From positions 1-7,792 of the forward strand of contig JAEWWM010000034.1 in NCBI GenBank assembly GCA_023458915.1: a DNA stretch of 7,792 nt, written 5' to 3'. The notes below the pieces were generated by a model. It was not told the DNA's origin and ran no database searches. It saw only the letters and a program-made list of their open reading frames with translations. This document shows positions 5,280 through 7,792 of this stretch, piece after piece. Both the position numbers and the translations under genes were made by a program. This DNA comes from Bacillota bacterium. Lineage in GTDB: Bacteria > Bacillota > Clostridia > Oscillospirales > Acutalibacteraceae. Each line of letters opens with the position of its first letter. The stretch's first letter is position 1.

Positions 5280-5308
5280 TTGACTAATTACCCAACTAAG
5301 AATAAAAT
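5280..5308 (+). promoter_or_regulatory. Sigma-A promoter for yebC
   Basis: TTGACT (5280-5285), a 17-base spacer and TAAAAT (5303-5308) lie about 60 bases before the yebC start. It diverges from the promoter at 5231-5202, with 48 bases between the two -35 hexamers. Confidence 0.75.
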
Positions 5309-5330
5309 GAGATTAATTTATTAGGTAATT
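5286..5330. repeat. Inverted repeat overlapping the yebC promoter and transcription start
   Basis: AATTACCCAA (5286-5295) and TTAGGTAATT (5321-5330) are inverted copies matching at nine of ten positions, with 25 bases between. They bracket the -10 box and expected start point. This could be a protein-binding site pair; it could also be chance in AT-rich DNA. Confidence 0.35.
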
Positions 5331-5365
5331 GAATCGTTAAGGCTGGCTTAAGGAGATGGATTTAA

Positions 5366-6079
5366 ATGTCCGGGCATTCGAAGTGGAATAATATAAAAAG
5401 AAAAAAGGAAAAAACAGACACTCAAAGAGCCAAAATCTTTACGAAAATAGGCAGAGAACTTGCTGTTGCAGTTAAAGAAGGCGGGGCGGATTCGAATGTT
5501 AACTCTAAACTTCGTGACTGCATTGCCAAAGCAAAAGCTAACAATGTTCCAAATGACAATATTGAAAGAATAATTAAAAAAGCCGCAGGCGGCGAAGGTG
5601 CCGACTTTGAAGACATTACATACGAAGGTTATGGTCCTCACGGGGTTGCTATAATTGCTGAAGCTCTTACTGACAACCGCAATCGAACTGCAGGAAATAT
5701 GCGGCATTATTTTAGTAAATATGGTGGAAATTTGGGCTCAACAGGATGTGTTTCATTCATGTTCTCTAAAAAAGGTATACTAATTATTGATGCGGAAGGC
5801 ATTGATGCATCTTTGCTTGAAGAACACGCTATTGAAGCCGGCGCAAGCGATTTTATTCAAGATGATGGTTGCTTTGTGATTTACACCGAAAAAGAAGATT
5901 ATGAAAATGTTTATAAATACTTAGAATCAAAAGGTTACAAGTTTATCTCTTCAGAAATTGGCATGGTACCAGATAATTATATGTTGTTATCCGAAGAAGA
6001 AGAGGAAAAAGTAAACGTTCTTTTGGATATTTTAGAAGAAGATGAGGATATTAAAAATGTATGGTGTAATTTAAAATAG
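5366..6079 (+). CDS. yebC: YebC/TACO1-family translation factor / transcriptional regulator
   Basis: The 237 residues match the family along the whole length (usual size about 240). The signature start MSGHSKWNNIKRKKEKTD is followed by AKIFTKIGRELAVAVKEGG, the middle has NVPNDNIERIIKKAAGG and YEGYGPHGVAIIAEALTDNR, and the acidic end finishes in LDILEEDEDIKNVWCNL. Family members were long described as DNA-binding regulators; more recent work links YebC/TACO1 to relief of ribosome stalling at proline-rich stretches. The protein is cytoplasmic. The start is firm: AAGGAG (5350-5355) lies ten bases before the ATG and the family N-terminus begins there. It has its own promoter (5280-5308), and polA follows after 62 bases without a visible terminator, so the two are probably co-transcribed. 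Confidence 0.95.
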   Translation: MSGHSKWNNIKRKKEKTDTQRAKIFTKIGRELAVAVKEGGADSNVNSKLRDCIAKAKANNVPNDNIERIIKKAAGGEGADFEDITYEGYGPHGVAIIAEALTDNRNRTAGNMRHYFSKYGGNLGSTGCVSFMFSKKGILIIDAEGIDASLLEEHAIEAGASDFIQDDGCFVIYTEKEDYENVYKYLESKGYKFISSEIGMVPDNYMLLSEEEEEKVNVLLDILEEDEDIKNVWCNLK

Positions 6080-6141
6080 AAAATTAGCGCGAATTTATGG
6101 GCAGAGAAGAAATAAAAAAATTTTAAAGTGGTGACGTTATT

Positions 6142-7792
6142 TTGAAGTTTTTAGTGCTCGACGGAAACAGTATTCTCAACCGTGCATTTTACGGTATTCG
6201 TATGCTTTCAAATAAAAAAGGGCAAATGACAAACGGAATTTACGGGTTTTTGTCTACGCTTCAAAAACTTTTAAATGAAGTTCGCCCCGATGCTATAGCT
6301 GCTGCTTTTGATTTGCCTCAGCCAACTTTTAGGCACACAATGTATAAAAATTACAAAGTCACCCGCAAAAAAATGCCCGAAGAACTCGCAAGCCAGATAC
6401 CAATTCTTAAAGAGCTTCTGGATGCTATGGGTTATAAGCTTATTTCATGCGCCGGATATGAAGCTGACGATATTCTAGGCACTTTTGCAAAATACTGCGA
6501 GAAAAAAAATTACGATTGCATTCTTGCAACCGGAGATAAAGATAGTTTGCAGCTTATTTCAGAGAAAGTCACGGTCAGGATTGCCGCTACGAAATTCGGC
6601 AAGGCTGAACCTGTTTTTTATGATGAAAATAAAGTAAAAGAGGAATATGGCGTAACTCCGCACGCACTTATTGACATAAAAGCTCTTCAGGGCGACACTT
6701 CGGACAGTATCCCCGGCGTCAAAGGCATTGGACAAAAAACAGCGAAAGAACTTATCCAAAAATTCGGCAGCATAGAATACATTTATAGCAATTTAGAAAA
6801 TCTCGACATAAAAGAATCCATAAAAAAGAAACTCAGTGAAAATCAAGATATAGCAAAAATAAGCTACAAACTCGGGACTGTTAACCGTGATGTTCCGATA
6901 GAAATTCACGATAAAGATTATATTCCGGCAAAAATGGACTTCCAAAAAGTAAAAAAAATTATGACTGAACTAGAATTTTTCTCTTTCCTTAACAAAATGG
7001 ATTTTGGAGATAAGATTAGTAGCGAACAAAAAACCAAAATTGCTGTTGAAATTTTAAGAAGCGGAGAAATTGAAAGTTTATTTGATAAAATTAAAAATAA
7101 AGATTCGGTAAATTTTTTGATCGATTCTAAAAATTTTGAAATAGAAAAATTTTTTATCGAGCTTGAGGATAAAATATGCGTACTGCAATCAAAGAGTAAA
7201 AATTCTAATGATTTTTTAAAAACTTTTATTGAATCTCAAACTATAGAAAAAGTTACCTACGACATAAAAAAATTATTTAGAACTTTAGAAAAATCGGATT
7301 TGAAATTAAATGGCGAAAAATTCGATGTAATGCTCGCATCTTATTTACTCAGTCCTTCTTCTAAGGATTATGGAATTTCAAGAATTGCGGATGAATATAG
7401 CGTAACTGAGCCATATATCATAAAAGCTGATTTTGATGAGCAAATTAAAGAAACCGCTAAGAATGTTTATTTTCTTGGCAAACTTTCAAAAATTTTAAAA
7501 AATGAACTTGAAAAAAGAGATCAGCTTAAACTTCTTTTTGAAATTGAGCAGCCTTTGGCAGAAGTCCTAGCAAATATGGAAAACCTAGGTTTTGCTATTG
7601 ACAAAAATGGGCTTGAAAAATACGGTTCAAATTTGGCAAAACAGTTAATTAAAACTCAAAATTCAATTTACGAACTTGCGGGTTTTGAATTTAATATAAA
7701 TTCGCCAAAGCAGCTAGGATCCGTACTTTTTGAAAAGCTTAATTTGCCAAAAGGCAAAAAAGGCAAAAGCGGATATTCAACCAGTGCTGAAA
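6142..7792 (+). CDS. polA: DNA polymerase I, N-terminal 550 residues (runs off the window)
   Basis: Starting at TTG 6142, with GGTGA seven bases upstream and an in-frame stop at 6124, the frame stays open to the window end. The 5'-3' exonuclease domain shows KFLVLDGNSILNRAFYG (2-18), PTFRH with YKVTRKKMPEEL, YEADDILGT (about 106-114), ATGDKDSLQLIS (129-140) and the helix-hairpin-helix GDTSDSIPGVKGIGQKTA (184-201). The middle domain is the vestigial 3'-5' exonuclease: where the proofreading D-x-E motif is expected (about residue 326) the sequence reads FLIDSKN without the Glu, so proofreading is probably lost, as in other Bacillota. The polymerase domain begins near 463 (LFEIEQPLAEVLANMENLGF) and reaches SPKQLGSVLFEKLNLP and GYSTSAE before the cut. 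The role is gap filling and RNA-primer removal in replication and repair. Confidence 0.95.
   Translation, partial: MKFLVLDGNSILNRAFYGIRMLSNKKGQMTNGIYGFLSTLQKLLNEVRPDAIAAAFDLPQPTFRHTMYKNYKVTRKKMPEELASQIPILKELLDAMGYKLISCAGYEADDILGTFAKYCEKKNYDCILATGDKDSLQLISEKVTVRIAATKFGKAEPVFYDENKVKEEYGVTPHALIDIKALQGDTSDSIPGVKGIGQKTAKELIQKFGSIEYIYSNLENLDIKESIKKKLSENQDIAKISYKLGTVNRDVPIEIHDKDYIPAKMDFQKVKKIMTELEFFSFLNKMDFGDKISSEQKTKIAVEILRSGEIESLFDKIKNKDSVNFLIDSKNFEIEKFFIELEDKICVLQSKSKNSNDFLKTFIESQTIEKVTYDIKKLFRTLEKSDLKLNGEKFDVMLASYLLSPSSKDYGISRIADEYSVTEPYIIKADFDEQIKETAKNVYFLGKLSKILKNELEKRDQLKLLFEIEQPLAEVLANMENLGFAIDKNGLEKYGSNLAKQLIKTQNSIYELAGFEFNINSPKQLGSVLFEKLNLPKGKKGKSGYSTSAE

Noticed and set aside
5348..5707. 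Minus-strand frames (119 and 64 residues) opposite yebC
   Set aside because: Shadows of a highly conserved housekeeping gene.
6559..6759. Minus-strand 66-residue frame opposite polA
   Set aside because: Lies within the conserved 5'-3' exonuclease coding region on the other strand.

Overview
The window looks like chromosomal DNA from a low-GC, probably spore-forming member of the Bacillota (Clostridia-like). The reasons are AT-rich DNA, strong AGGAG-type ribosome sites, consensus sigma-A promoters, a tandem pair of YheC/YheD (spore-coat-associated) ATP-grasp proteins, and a DNA polymerase I with a degenerate proofreading domain. I cannot name a species.

Layout. Positions 1-108 are the terminal part of an IS3-type element on the minus strand: the start of its first transposase frame, its promoter and its end. 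The element abuts and has removed the 5' part of the first YheC/YheD-type gene. That gene's coding homology resumes at about 123 and runs to 1052. A complete paralogue (1053-2381) follows with no gap and is translationally coupled. Next is a roughly 0.5 kb internally deleted IS21-type element (about 2407-2911), in which the start of IstA is fused in frame to the end of IstB between long imperfect inverted ends. A tRNA-Val(GAC) gene with its terminator lies on the minus strand at 2961-3080.

The most unusual gene is on the minus strand (5093 down to 3342 or 3245). It encodes a large low-complexity protein. The N-terminus resembles a double-glycine (bacteriocin/Nif11-like) leader, followed by a signal-peptide-like segment, a second membrane segment, and a long Gln/Pro/Ser/Thr-rich region. 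A run of 13 A residues in the coding strand decides which of three C-termini is made: 12 A gives a Gln-rich 615 aa form, 13 A (as read) an Ala/Lys/Glu-rich 583 aa form, and 14 A a 512 aa form. This makes it a candidate for phase variation or transcriptional slippage.

Divergently transcribed from it, with its own promoter, is yebC (5366-6079). It is followed after 62 bp, with no visible terminator, by polA (6142 to beyond the window end). The right end is therefore ordinary housekeeping DNA, while the left and middle are accessory DNA reworked by insertion sequences and simple repeats.
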